In this document: positions 24,464 through 32,893 of the stretch, piece after piece
How positions within the stretch are numbered: the first letter of the stretch is position 1
Layout of the letters: each line of letters opens with the position of its first letter
Assembly: GCF_035998675.1 (NCBI RefSeq)
Contig: NZ_DASYHI010000014.1
Span: forward strand, 62,001 to 126,000
Source of the DNA: Telluribacter sp035998675
GTDB taxonomy: Bacteria > Bacteroidota > Bacteroidia > Cytophagales > Spirosomataceae
DNA: 64,000 bases
Reading direction: 5' to 3'
Position numbers and translations under genes: made by a program
Notes under the pieces: model-generated
Database searches by the model: none
Told to the model about the DNA's origin: nothing
What the model saw: only the letters and a program-made list of their open reading frames with translations

Positions 24464-25180
24464 TTAAGCCATATTATGAAAAACGCGCTGCACGTCGTCG
24501 TCTTCTTCAATGCGTTCTATGAGCTTCTCTACCTCGGCTATTTCCTCTTCGCTTAGTTTTTTGGTATCGTTCGGGATTCGTTCAAAATCCGATTCTACGA
24601 TTTCAAATTTATTCTCTTCCAGGTAGCTTTGGAGCGAGCCGTAGGCGGTAAATTCTCCGTAAATCACAATCTGATTATTTTCCTCGTCCAGAAACACTTC
24701 ATCGGCCCCAAAGTCTATGAGCTCCAGTTCCAGTTCTTCAACGTCTCTTTTGCCGTCGTTGGCTACTTTGAAGATACATTTCCGGTCAAAAAGAAAGTCG
24801 AGCATACCCATGGTACCCAGGCTGCCGCCCAGCTTGTTGAAGTAGCTGCGTACGTTAGCCACGGTGCGGGTGGGGTTGTCGGTGGTACTTTCGACCAGGA
24901 TGGCCACGCCGTGGGGGCCGTAGCCTTCGTAGACCATTTCCTTGTAGTCTTCCTGGTCTTTGGCCGTAGCCCGCTTGATGGCCCGCTCTATGGTGTCTTT
25001 GGGCATGTTAGCGGCCCGGGCGTTCTGGAGGAGTGCCCGCAGACGGGCGTTGGTACTGGGTTCTGCACCACCGCTTTTTACGGCCAGTACTATATCTTTA
25101 CCGATGCGGGTAAAGGTTTTGGCCATGTGGTCCCAGCGTTTAAACATGCGTGCTTTCCGGTATTCAAATGCTCTTCCCAT
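24464..25180 (-). CDS. YebC/PmpR family regulatory protein
   Basis: The 238-aa protein has the conserved family beginning MGRAFEYRKARMFKRWDHMA, then GKDIVLAVKSGG, LQNARAANMPKDTIERAIKRA and YEGYGPHGVAILVE. The reading frame continues 40 codons further upstream, but that part is non-homologous and would overlap the promoter, so I place the start at ATG 25178-25180. YebC-type proteins act as transcriptional regulators, and some relieve ribosome stalling at proline stretches. It is a single-gene unit with a -7 element 33 bases upstream and its own terminator. Confidence 0.92.
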   Translation of the reverse strand: MGRAFEYRKARMFKRWDHMAKTFTRIGKDIVLAVKSGGAEPSTNARLRALLQNARAANMPKDTIERAIKRATAKDQEDYKEMVYEGYGPHGVAILVESTTDNPTRTVANVRSYFNKLGGSLGTMGMLDFLFDRKCIFKVANDGKRDVEELELELIDFGADEVFLDEENNQIVIYGEFTAYGSLQSYLEENKFEIVESDFERIPNDTKKLSEEEIAEVEKLIERIEEDDDVQRVFHNMA

Positions 25181-25212
25181 TATTATAGGCGTTGATAAGG
25201 CTTGGTTTAAAT

Positions 25213-25220
25213 CAAATTTA
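25213..25220 (-). promoter_or_regulatory. Bacteroidota -7 element (TAAATTTG) for yebC
   Basis: This is an exact TAnnTTTG match on the minus strand, giving a leader of about 25 bases. It supports the internal start at 25180 rather than the longer reading. Confidence 0.5.
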
Positions 25221-25428
25221 TTTCGCAAAACTACAAAACCAAACCTATCCGCACCAATAAAAGCAGAGCGGGCCGGGAGTTGCTGCGGTAATTTTTCCAT
25301 AATCTGGCGAAGGCATCCGGCCCGACGACTTCCTGACCCGAAAATTCAATGCAATGCGTTTACTTTGAAAAACCGTCTGCTGCGTGCGGCTGATGGACCT
25401 GTACATAGATGAACCAATCCTTACTTTC

Positions 25429-25884
25429 ATGCAACTAAGCTGGATTTTAAAATCTTATAACGAACTCACCCTGGATGAACTGTACCAGCTGCTGCGCCTC
25501 CGGAGCGAGGTATTTGTGGTTGAGCAGCAATGTCCCTTTTTGGATATCGATAACAAAGACCAGTCGTGCCACCACCTGATGGGCTGGACGCCGGAGGGAG
25601 TTCTGGCTGCCTATACGCGCCTGGTACCGCCCGGCCTTGCCTACGAGCAGGTTTCCATTGGCCGGGTAGTTACTTCACCACAGTACCGCCGGTACGGTAT
25701 TGGACGCCAGTTAATGAAGGAGTCCATCGGGGCGGTGTACCAGTTATACAGCCAGGTACCTATCCGGATTGGAGCGCAACTGTACCTGAAAAAATTTTAT
25801 GAATCTTTTGGGTTTGAGCAGGTGAGTGAGATGTACCTCGAAGACGACATTGAACACATAGAAATGTTACTAAAAGTGGGGTGA
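25429..25884 (+). CDS. ElaA-type GNAT N-acetyltransferase
   Basis: The 151-aa protein has the ElaA signature LYQLLRLRSEVFVVEQQCPF followed by DIDNKDQSCHH. The GNAT acetyl-CoA loop is SIGRVVTSPQYRRYGIGRQL, and the usual end is YLKKFYESFGF. I chose ATG 25429 because the homologous region begins there; ATG 25393 and GTG 25384 are in frame. A TACTTTG sequence at 25361-25367 may be part of its promoter. The natural substrate of ElaA proteins is not known. Confidence 0.85.
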   Translation: MQLSWILKSYNELTLDELYQLLRLRSEVFVVEQQCPFLDIDNKDQSCHHLMGWTPEGVLAAYTRLVPPGLAYEQVSIGRVVTSPQYRRYGIGRQLMKESIGAVYQLYSQVPIRIGAQLYLKKFYESFGFEQVSEMYLEDDIEHIEMLLKVG

Positions 25885-26076
25885 CGTATACACTCTGGGG
25901 AACATTGGGTACGAGTGGGGAACTCATTTTGGGGAATCTTTTCCCGAGAATTCAGGGAAGAAAAAAAGTCAAAAAAATACTGCCCTGATAATGAGCTTGT
26001 TACTGTGTTGCTGAAATTGGTAGAAACAGGTGGCACAGAGATTTAAATAATCTTAACGTCTAACTTATTAACAGGC

Positions 26077-26099
26077 TGTATAAATTCTTGATTTATACA
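26077..26099. repeat. 9-bp inverted repeat, 5-base loop
   Basis: TGTATAAAT and ATTTATACA flank the loop TCTTG. The arms are AT-only apart from one pair, so this may be an operator or part of a structured RNA rather than a terminator. Confidence 0.5.
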
Positions 26100-26145
26100 A
26101 CATGCAATAAAAACGACAATCACAGATAGAGGAGGGTTTACGTGG

Positions 26146-26178
26146 AATAGCCTACTGTTATGCGGTAGGCTATTTTTA
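26146..26178 (+). terminator. rho-independent terminator-like hairpin
   Basis: AATAGCCTAC and GTAGGCTATT form a perfect 10-bp stem around a 9-base loop, then TTTATT follows. No gene ends close upstream (the ElaA-type gene ends 261 bases earlier), so it may end an unrecognised small RNA. Confidence 0.65.
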
Positions 26179-26360
26179 TTATATGTGGATTTTAAGGAAC
26201 ACCCCCACCTGCCCCAAGAGTACATTTCTTCCCATTACTTCCCTGTTTACTACTTCCCGACCACTCATTCCCCCTGGAATACGAATTGTCAGTACCTATA
26301 TGAGGCTCGGGCGGATAATCCGGCTGGTACTTCGGCAACAGTTTATAACCCAACCATACC

Positions 26361-26579
26361 ATGGAGTCACAGGACGATAATGAAAATATCGAAGGCGGGG
26401 CGCAATCCCCCGGAGGTCCCAAAGGACCAGCCAAACATAAGGATGACGCCGCTAAGTCGTCGGCCCGGCTGGACCAGGAGGCCGTGGAGGAATTTGAAGA
26501 ACATAATATGAGTAAGCACCGGGGTTATAACGAACCCCCCGAGGATGTTCCGGTAAAAAAGAAGGAAACCCGACGGTAA
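26361..26579 (+). CDS. small charged hypothetical protein
   Basis: This 72-aa protein is highly hydrophilic and probably disordered. It has an acidic start (MESQDDNENIEGG), Gly/Pro/Lys-rich middle (SPGGPKGPAKHKDD) and basic end (VPVKKKETRR). It has no signal peptide or membrane helix. It is plausible as a gene because it starts with ATG after a terminator-like hairpin and has G+C content and amino-acid bias unlike the flanking AT-rich DNA. Small proteins of this character are frequent in Cytophagales. No function can be offered. Confidence 0.5.
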   Translation: MESQDDNENIEGGAQSPGGPKGPAKHKDDAAKSSARLDQEAVEEFEEHNMSKHRGYNEPPEDVPVKKKETRR

Positions 26580-26807
26580 TTAGTCAAAGCAATTTATGGA
26601 CATAAAAAATAGAGATAGAAGGGAGAGGTAATGGAGAGGCAGGTAAAAATGTGTGAACTGGCATGGCGGTTGCTGTGGTTCAGCTCAATGGCAGGAGGGG
26701 TTGTATACCTGGCTTCTGCCTGACAAGAAGGTACTTTGAAAAATAGGTAAAGGCTTTTCCAACTGTTTGGACCACTTCTATCTCTTTGGACAAAACGAAC
26801 AAAAGAG

Positions 26808-27182
26808 ATGAAGACTTATATAACTTTACTATTAGTAGCGCTGGGTACCATTGCCTGTAACAGCGACGAACCCAAGGATGAACTGGGGGCACTGGCTGAA
26901 TCGCAGTGTACCTACGTTGAACGGAAAACTACCAGTGTACTCACCAACGAGCAGGGCGCGGTGCGTGTTACCACAAACCCCACCGCAACCTGGGTGGATA
27001 TTTACCTCAGCGATGACCCCACTACGCCTTATTGTCCCTGTAATATTCCCGAGTCGTTCACTAAGGATGGACTGCGGGTAGAGATTACGGCTGAACTCAA
27101 AGAAACCTATCCCAACGAGCGGTGGCGGTGCCAGCCCGTGGTACTGAAGGCCATCAAAATACTTTCAACAGAACCGAAATAA
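26808..27182 (+). CDS. hypothetical lipoprotein
   Basis: The 124-aa protein has a lipoprotein signal (MKTYITLLLVALGTIAC, Cys 17) and a mature part rich in Thr. Three Cys residues in the mature domain (SQCTYV, YCPCN) and a fourth (WRCQPV) could form disulfides. I do not recognise a domain. It is monocistronic and is followed by a near-perfect palindromic terminator. It may be surface- or periplasm-exposed. Confidence 0.7.
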   Translation: MKTYITLLLVALGTIACNSDEPKDELGALAESQCTYVERKTTSVLTNEQGAVRVTTNPTATWVDIYLSDDPTTPYCPCNIPESFTKDGLRVEITAELKETYPNERWRCQPVVLKAIKILSTEPK

Positions 27183-27190
27183 CTGTTTTC

Positions 27191-27220
27191 TGTCCCGGCT
27201 CAGGTACCTGAGCCGGGACA
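27191..27220. terminator. 30-bp perfect palindrome, probable terminator
   Basis: The arm TGTCCCGGCTCAGGT is followed directly by its exact complement, centred on GGTACC, then ATTCTTATTT. It lies just after the lipoprotein gene at 26808-27182 and 69 bases before the metF promoter. Confidence 0.7.
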
Positions 27221-27263
27221 ATTCTTATTTATCCCATCCTTTTACTGCATTCCTGCTTAATAG

Positions 27264-27296
27264 TTTGGTTCGGCGTTACGAAACTGAGTAACTTTG
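27264..27296 (+). promoter_or_regulatory. complete Bacteroidota promoter for metF
   Basis: TTTG (27264-27267), a 21-base spacer and TAACTTTG (27289-27296) match the consensus TTTG-N19-21-TAnnTTTG. Transcription should begin near 27303, about 26 bases before the metF ATG. This is the best promoter in the window. Confidence 0.75.
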
Positions 27297-27328
27297 GAGC
27301 TGTTTATTAAGCTATTTAATAGTACTAC

Positions 27329-28285
27329 ATGACTAAAGTAACGGAGTACATTAGCCAGTCTAACGGCAAAACACTCTTCTCCATTGAAATTATACCGCCG
27401 CTCAAAGGCCAGAGTATTGTTCAGTTGCTTGATTCGGTTGAGCCACTCATGGAATTTAAGCCGCCCTTTGTCGATGTTACCTACCACCGCGAGGAAGTCA
27501 TAGAAAAGCAGCAACCCAATGGGCTCATACAGCGGATTCCCATCCGCAAGCGACCGGGTACGGTGGGTATCTGCGCCCGTCTGATGGAGCGCTTTAAGGT
27601 GGATGCCGTTCCGCATATTATTTGCGGAGGATTTACCAGGGAAGAAACCGAAGATATGCTCATTGACCTGCACTACCTGGGCATCAACAATGTACTGGTA
27701 CTGCGCGGAGACCCCGAAAAATCGGTCGGCGTATTTAAGCCCAAGGAAGGCGGCCACTGTTATGCTTCCGAGCTTATTGAGCAGGTGGTAAATATGAACA
27801 AAGGCATACTGCTGCACGAAGAAACCCACGCCATCCCCACGAATTTCTGTATTGGTACGGCCGGCTACCCCGAAAAGCACTTCGAGGCAGTTAGTATGGA
27901 TACTGATTTCCAGTACCTGAAAGCGAAAGTCGACGCGGGGGCCGACTTTATCGTAACGCAGATGTTCTTCGACAACCAGATGTTCTTCCGGTTTGTGGAG
28001 CGGTGCCGCGCCGAGGGAATAACCGTTCCCATTATTCCGGGTCTGAAACCGCTTTCAACCAAAAAGCAGCTGACGATACTACCCCAGATTTTCCACCTGA
28101 ATATGCCACAGGAACTGGTCAGGGAGGCCGAAAAATGTGAAGATGATAAAGATGTGCGTCAGGTGGGTATAGAGTGGGGGGTGCAGCAATGCAAAGAGCT
28201 GATGGCCTACGGCGTACCCGGACTGCACTTTTATACCATGGGCAAGTCCGATAACGTACTCAAAATAGCCCAGGGCGTTTTCTGA
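27329..28285 (+). CDS. metF: 5,10-methylenetetrahydrofolate reductase
   Basis: The 318-aa protein is the FAD enzyme that makes methyltetrahydrofolate for MetH. The catalytic Glu region is FSIEIIPP (residues 16-23), followed by VDVTYHRE, HIICGGFTREE, NVLVLRGDPE, NFCIGTAGYPEKH, DFIVTQMFFDNQMFF and VPIIPGLKPL, all in the normal order. Length is usual for the bacterial single-domain form. With metH 4 kb upstream and an Lrp regulator it forms the one-carbon/methionine part of the window, though not one operon. Confidence 0.97.
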   Translation: MTKVTEYISQSNGKTLFSIEIIPPLKGQSIVQLLDSVEPLMEFKPPFVDVTYHREEVIEKQQPNGLIQRIPIRKRPGTVGICARLMERFKVDAVPHIICGGFTREETEDMLIDLHYLGINNVLVLRGDPEKSVGVFKPKEGGHCYASELIEQVVNMNKGILLHEETHAIPTNFCIGTAGYPEKHFEAVSMDTDFQYLKAKVDAGADFIVTQMFFDNQMFFRFVERCRAEGITVPIIPGLKPLSTKKQLTILPQIFHLNMPQELVREAEKCEDDKDVRQVGIEWGVQQCKELMAYGVPGLHFYTMGKSDNVLKIAQGVF

Positions 28286-28301
28286 TTAGTACTTACCTGA
28301 T

Positions 28302-28347
28302 AAAATACCGGCTACACTGGCTTTCAAAGCGGTGTAGCCGGTATTTT
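28302..28347. terminator. bidirectional rho-independent terminator
   Basis: The 16-base arms at 28302-28317 and 28332-28347 (core ATACCGGCTACAC) are perfectly complementary, with an A-tract on one side and a T-run on the other. It serves metF (+) and the convergent lipoprotein gene (-), whose stop begins at 28350. Confidence 0.9.
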
Positions 28348-28938
28348 TTATAGAATATGACTAATTTTCCACGTTCCGTTTTCCTTTCGTAACTTATAAG
28401 TAAGCGTATAGCGGGGGTTCAGGAAGGGAATACTTACAAAAGCTTCGTCGCCAAAAAGGGAGGTAGTACCTACGGCTTCCAACTGATCAATGGTTTCCTC
28501 AAAAGCAGGTGGGTCCTGCGAGTTGAAGTACCTGTCGTAGTCTTTGGACGCCGCGTAGCCTTCCTCTTTAATTTGGGCCTGCATCTGGCCAAATTCTTTT
28601 TCCAGGGCAGTGAAATAGGAGGTTGCAAACAGTCCGGTGGCCCGGAGTTCGTGGAGGTGCTGCCGCAGGCACAGCGTATCCAACTCAGTAACATCCACGC
28701 CATCCATGGTGAAACAGCTACGCTCATCGGCCTGGTCGGGATGGTCTTTAAGCCATACCAGCAAATTGTATACGGTACGCTGCTGCAAAGTGAGTTGCTC
28801 ATTAGGTACCCGGGTTGAATCCTCAGGAGTACTGTCGGTGGTTTCCCGGATTGTGGTCCGGCAACTGCTGATTATTACCATAACAGCCAGTCCTACCGAA
28901 AGCAGGCTGGCCGTACGTTTGAGTAGAGGTAAGTACAT
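28348..28938 (-). CDS. hypothetical lipoprotein
   Basis: The 196-aa protein has a lipoprotein signal with Cys at residue 26 (LAVMVIISSC). The mature part is mostly helical, with a Thr/Glu-rich start and then NLLVWLKDHPDQADERSCF. It ends in beta-strand-like FLNPRYTLTYKLRKENGTWKISHI, which resembles the last strand of NTF2-like folds that bind small ligands. No family is recognised with certainty. It is a single gene, convergent with metF. Confidence 0.65.
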   Translation of the reverse strand: MYLPLLKRTASLLSVGLAVMVIISSCRTTIRETTDSTPEDSTRVPNEQLTLQQRTVYNLLVWLKDHPDQADERSCFTMDGVDVTELDTLCLRQHLHELRATGLFATSYFTALEKEFGQMQAQIKEEGYAASKDYDRYFNSQDPPAFEETIDQLEAVGTTSLFGDEAFVSIPFLNPRYTLTYKLRKENGTWKISHIL

Positions 28939-29006
28939 AATACCAGGATTTTTGAGGGAGTGAACAGGAGCAGAGCCGGTGTGTACGGCCGTGGCTCATT
29001 AAGTAC

Positions 29007-29327
29007 TTACTCGGTAATAACAGCCGTACCGTTGGCACTGACCATCAGGATGGTATTGGTGTTGCCAATGGTCTGGTAGTCGAGGTCGACCCCCACTATG
29101 GCCGTAGCCCCCAGCCGCTGGGCCTGGTCCATCATTTCGCGCACGGCAATGCTTTTAGCTTCGCGCAGGCCCTGCTCGTAGGCACCGGCGCGCCCGCCCA
29201 CGATATCCCGGATACCGGCAAAAAAATCTTTGATAAAATTGGCTCCAATAACCGCTTCACCGTTAACAAGGCCAATGTACTTCACTATTTTTTTTCCTTC
29301 AATGGTAGGGGTAGTAGTAATGAGCAT
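29007..29327 (-). CDS. YbjQ family (heavy-metal-binding domain) protein
   Basis: The 106-aa protein matches YbjQ/DUF74 along its full length: VKYIGLVNGEAVIGANFIKD, GGRAGAYEQGLREAKSIAVREM and ATAIVGVDLDYQTIG. The fold makes homopentamers. The proposed metal-binding role is not proven and the usual residues for it are not obvious here. It stands alone, 128 bases from the divergent sulfatase gene. Confidence 0.9.
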   Translation of the reverse strand: MLITTTPTIEGKKIVKYIGLVNGEAVIGANFIKDFFAGIRDIVGGRAGAYEQGLREAKSIAVREMMDQAQRLGATAIVGVDLDYQTIGNTNTILMVSANGTAVITE

Positions 29328-29455
29328 AAATCGGTGAGGTTAGGATTGGTAAAGAAGTGGCATTCAGGAATACAAACCTACTTATAATATTCATTTGACA
29401 AATGGTAGATAGGATAACTTGACCGACTTTTAGGATAAAAGGTACCACCGTAAAG

Positions 29456-31039
29456 ATGAAAGGTATATACAGACTTACCGGAGGCTTGTTACTATTGCTT
29501 CTAATCCTGGGAAACCGGTTGGCCGACCCCAGGCCAGAGCAGGCTTCCCGCCCCAATATTCTGTTCTGTATCGCTGACGATCAGTCATTCCCGCACGCGG
29601 GTGCCTACGGTACCCGCTGGATCAGAACGCCGAATTTTGACCGGGTAGCCGCCGAAGGTTTACTCTTCATGAATGCCTATACTCCCAATGCCAAGTGTGC
29701 CCCCTCGCGCTCCTGTATCCTGACGGGCCGAAATTCCTGGCAACTTGAAGAGGCGGCCAATCATGTACCCTACTTTCCGGCCAAGTTTAAATCAATCATG
29801 GAGGTACTCCGGGAAAACGGGTACCACGTGGGACACACCGCCAAGGGCTGGGCACCTGGCAATCCGGGTACTTTAAACGGAAAACCCCGGCAGCTGACCG
29901 GCCCGGCCTACAACGCTAAAAAAACAGAGACACCTACCTCCCAGATCGGTAAAATAGATTACGCAGCTAATTTTAAGGAATTTCTGAACGACCGGCCGGG
30001 CAAGCAACCTTTTTGCTTCTGGTACGGCTCCACCGAGCCCCACCGGGCTTACGAGTACGGGTCGGGGAAGGCGCACGGTAAAAAAAGCGCGGATATTGAC
30101 CGGGTACCCGCCTACTGGCCCGACATCGACTCTGTCCGGACGGATATGCTGGACTATGCCTATGAAATAGAGTACTTTGACCAGCACCTGGGCCAGATGC
30201 TGCGGCTGCTGGAAGAGCGGGGCGAACTTGATAATACTATCGTAATTGTTACTTCGGACAATGGTATGCCGTTTCCCAGAGTAAAAGGGCAGGAGTTTGA
30301 AGCCTCCAACCACCTACCCCTGGCCATTAGGTGGAAAGAGGGCATAGTGCAGCCCAACCGAAAAGTAAGAGACTACGTAAGCTTTATTGATTTTGTGCCT
30401 ACGTTCCTGGAAGCTGTGGGTCTAACTGCGACTTCAGCGGGTATGGAGCCAGTGCAGGGGAAGAGCCTGGTGGATATTTTTACCAATGCGCCAAAACATA
30501 AACGCGACTATGTCCTGATCGGAAAAGAGCGCCACGACATTGGCCGGCCCAATGACGCGGGCTACCCCATCCGGGGAATTGTAAAAAACGGCTACCTGTA
30601 CCTGCACAACTACGAGCCGGAGCGCTGGCCGTCGGGCGATCCGCTTACCGGCTACCTCAACACCGACGGCAGCCCCACCAAAACGGTACTGATTCAGCGC
30701 AGACACCATCCGACGGAGCGGCGTTACTGGGAGTGGGGGCTGGGAAAACGTCCCGCTGAGGAATTGTACCAAATCAGCAAAGATCCCGATTGTATGGTTA
30801 ACCTGGCCACTGATAAAAAACACCAGACTAACAGGCGCCAGCTGGCCCGCCTCATGGAGCAGGAACTACGGGCGCAGGGTGATCCGCGGATGTTTGGCCG
30901 GGGCGCTGTTTTTGACAACTACCCCTACGCCGAAGAAAAGACCCGTAATTTTTATGAACGCTATTTGAAAGGGGAACCTATGGAGGCCAACTGGGTCAAC
31001 AAAACCGATTTTGATAAGTCGGGGGAGAAGCAACAGTAG
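29456..31039 (+). CDS. sulfatase, formylglycine-dependent
   Basis: The 527-aa protein has a signal peptide or anchor (residues 5-20). The alkaline-phosphatase-fold sulfatase motifs follow: a metal site in CIADDQS (Asp 41-42), the formylglycine motif CAPSRSCILTGR with Cys 81 as modified residue, and a C-terminal metal site SDNGMPFPR. The Cys form needs an activating enzyme (anSME or FGE), which is not in the window. The sequence resembles heparan N-sulfatase-like members that act on sulfated polysaccharides. It is followed 46 bases later by a second sulfatase gene. Confidence 0.92.
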   Translation: MKGIYRLTGGLLLLLLILGNRLADPRPEQASRPNILFCIADDQSFPHAGAYGTRWIRTPNFDRVAAEGLLFMNAYTPNAKCAPSRSCILTGRNSWQLEEAANHVPYFPAKFKSIMEVLRENGYHVGHTAKGWAPGNPGTLNGKPRQLTGPAYNAKKTETPTSQIGKIDYAANFKEFLNDRPGKQPFCFWYGSTEPHRAYEYGSGKAHGKKSADIDRVPAYWPDIDSVRTDMLDYAYEIEYFDQHLGQMLRLLEERGELDNTIVIVTSDNGMPFPRVKGQEFEASNHLPLAIRWKEGIVQPNRKVRDYVSFIDFVPTFLEAVGLTATSAGMEPVQGKSLVDIFTNAPKHKRDYVLIGKERHDIGRPNDAGYPIRGIVKNGYLYLHNYEPERWPSGDPLTGYLNTDGSPTKTVLIQRRHHPTERRYWEWGLGKRPAEELYQISKDPDCMVNLATDKKHQTNRRQLARLMEQELRAQGDPRMFGRGAVFDNYPYAEEKTRNFYERYLKGEPMEANWVNKTDFDKSGEKQQ

Positions 31040-31085
31040 TAAAAAAGCCGGGTTAAGTACTTTGGTAGAAAAAACTACCTACCCA

Positions 31086-32645
31086 ATGCTGTTTCAAAAG
31101 AGGCTGCTTATTGTTGGCGGAATTATGTTGACGGGTGCCCTGGGCGCCTTTACCATGCAATGGAAAGCGGGCTTCACGGAGCCCACTGCTTCCCGCCCGC
31201 CCCAGCCCAAAAATATCATTTACATTCTGGCCGATGACCATCGTTACGACGCCATGGGCTTCACCGGCAAGTTTTCGGGCCTGCAGACCCCCGCCCTCGA
31301 CCGCATGGCGCGCGAAGGTGCCCACCTGCCCAACGCTTTCGTCAGTACCGCGCTTTGTTCACCCAGCCGCGCCACCATCCTGACGGGCCAGTACCCCCAC
31401 ACGCACACCATAGTCGATAACCAGGCTCCCACGCCCAAAGGCCTGACTTTCTTCCCGCAGTACCTTCAGAAAGCGGGCTATAAAACGGCTTTTCTGGGAA
31501 AGTGGCACATGGGTAATGAAGACGACGCGCCCCAGCCGGGCTTTAACTACTGGCTCAGCTTCCGGGGGCAGGGCGTGTACTATAATCCTACGTTTAATAT
31601 TAACGGCAAGCAGGTAGCCCACGGCGACAGCGCCTACATTACCGACCTGCTCACCGACTACGCCATTAAGTGGCTCGACCAGCAGGACAAGCAGAAGCCT
31701 TTTTTTCTGTACCTCTCGCACAAGGCCGTCCACGCCGAATTTATGCCCGCCAGGCGGCACCGGGGCGTTTACCGCAACACGCCCATACAGTACCCACCCA
31801 GCATGTACCTGACCAAAACCGACACCAGTAAAATATTCGGTCCGCTGCCCAAACAGGACCCCGAAGGTAAGGATATGAAGGTGAACATAAAGGATATGCC
31901 CAACTGGGTAAAGCAGCAGCGTTACAGCTGGCATGGCGTAGACTATATGTACCACGGCGACATTGAGTTCAACGACTTTTACCGCCGGTACATGGAAACG
32001 CTCCTGGGGGTAGACAACAGCGTAGCCCGCGTGCTGAAATGGCTGGAAGACAATGGCCTGGCCGAAAATACCCTGGTGGTGTACATGGGCGACAACGGTT
32101 TCTCCTTCGGCGAGCGCGGCCTGATTGACAAGCGGCACATGTACGAGGAGTCCATGCGGGTGCCGTTGCTGGCCTGGTGCCCGTCTCTGATCAAAGCAGG
32201 TACTAAGGTAGAGCAGGTGGTTCAGAACGTAGACATTGCCCCCACGCTGCTGGCCTACGCGGGCCTGCCCAAACCCAAACAGATGCAGGGCGTGTCGTTT
32301 GTACCGCTGTTGAAAGGCGAACAGGTAGCCAACTGGCGCGACCGCGCCTTTTATGAGTACTACTGGGAGGTGGCATTTCCGCAGACGCCTACCATGTTTG
32401 GGGTTCGCACCGACCGCTATAAATTTATTTTTAACTATGGCGTGTGGGACGCCAACGAACTCTATGACCTGAAGGAAGATCCTAACGAGGTCAATAACCT
32501 CATCCGCAGCCCCGAACACCAGAAGATCGCCGAACAACTGCGGACTGAAATGTGGGCCTGGCTGGAACAGACGGGCGGTTTACAGATTCCTCTGAAACCA
32601 ATTCGTCACAAGCGTGGTGACCATATTTACAAAGGTACCTACTGA
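31086..32645 (+). CDS. arylsulfatase-like sulfatase, formylglycine-dependent
   Basis: The 519-aa protein begins at ATG 31086 with a signal peptide (LLIVGGIMLTGALGAF); an upstream TTG at 31011 lies inside the previous gene and is rejected. Motifs are YILADDHRYDAMGF with the Asp metal pair, CSPSRATILTGQYP with the modifiable Cys 91, KWHMG and MGDNGFSFGERG. The ending is typical of type-I sulfatases (ENELYDLKEDP-like). It is paralogous in fold to the gene just upstream but not closely similar in sequence, so the pair probably attacks different sulfate positions. A TACTTTG at 31058-31064 could drive it separately. Confidence 0.92.
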   Translation: MLFQKRLLIVGGIMLTGALGAFTMQWKAGFTEPTASRPPQPKNIIYILADDHRYDAMGFTGKFSGLQTPALDRMAREGAHLPNAFVSTALCSPSRATILTGQYPHTHTIVDNQAPTPKGLTFFPQYLQKAGYKTAFLGKWHMGNEDDAPQPGFNYWLSFRGQGVYYNPTFNINGKQVAHGDSAYITDLLTDYAIKWLDQQDKQKPFFLYLSHKAVHAEFMPARRHRGVYRNTPIQYPPSMYLTKTDTSKIFGPLPKQDPEGKDMKVNIKDMPNWVKQQRYSWHGVDYMYHGDIEFNDFYRRYMETLLGVDNSVARVLKWLEDNGLAENTLVVYMGDNGFSFGERGLIDKRHMYEESMRVPLLAWCPSLIKAGTKVEQVVQNVDIAPTLLAYAGLPKPKQMQGVSFVPLLKGEQVANWRDRAFYEYYWEVAFPQTPTMFGVRTDRYKFIFNYGVWDANELYDLKEDPNEVNNLIRSPEHQKIAEQLRTEMWAWLEQTGGLQIPLKPIRHKRGDHIYKGTY

Positions 32646-32893
32646 TTTTTATGCTACCGGAATTTTTGGACAGGTACTTACCATACAATAAAGGAAGGTA
32701 GCGGTAGTTGTAAGTGTCAAGTCCTGGTTTAGTCGTCATTTGTGTCAGGCGGCAGAGGGTAGTAGTGGGTGCCTTACTGCCTCTGTTACTGGTAAGCTCG
32801 CCGTTTGGCCAGACGTGCTGGTTCTGCTGGCGGTGCGGCAGTAGTTTTTTGATAGTTTAATAGCTTCCCGTTTTGGGTACATTCCCCGATTTT

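Larger units (their letters stand above)
25885..26360. other. gene-free region with tRNA-Leu-like segment, repeats and two hairpins
   Basis: No convincing ORF lies in this 476-base AT-rich gap. It holds three TGGGGAA direct repeats (25896, 25916 and 25930). A stretch resembling the D-arm of tRNA-Leu (AATTGGTAGA at 26016-26025) is followed by a small stem AGATT/AATCT (26039-26053). Beyond these are a 9-bp hairpin (26077-26099) and a terminator-like hairpin (26146-26174). It could be an RNA gene or a decayed tRNA. Confidence 0.45.

Noticed and set aside
24464..25300. Longer start for the YebC protein (278 aa)
   Set aside because: The extra 40 residues are unlike the family and would cover the promoter element at 25213-25220.
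25797..26036. Minus-strand ORF of 79 codons in the gap after the ElaA-type gene
   Set aside because: It starts inside the ElaA gene, is Ser/Thr/Pro-rich and has no signal, domain or promoter; likely chance.
31359..32537. Long antisense ORF (392 codons, minus strand)
   Set aside because: It lies fully opposite the second sulfatase, whose motifs are intact. The antisense translation has no recognisable domain, so it is a shadow of codon bias in G+C-rich coding DNA.
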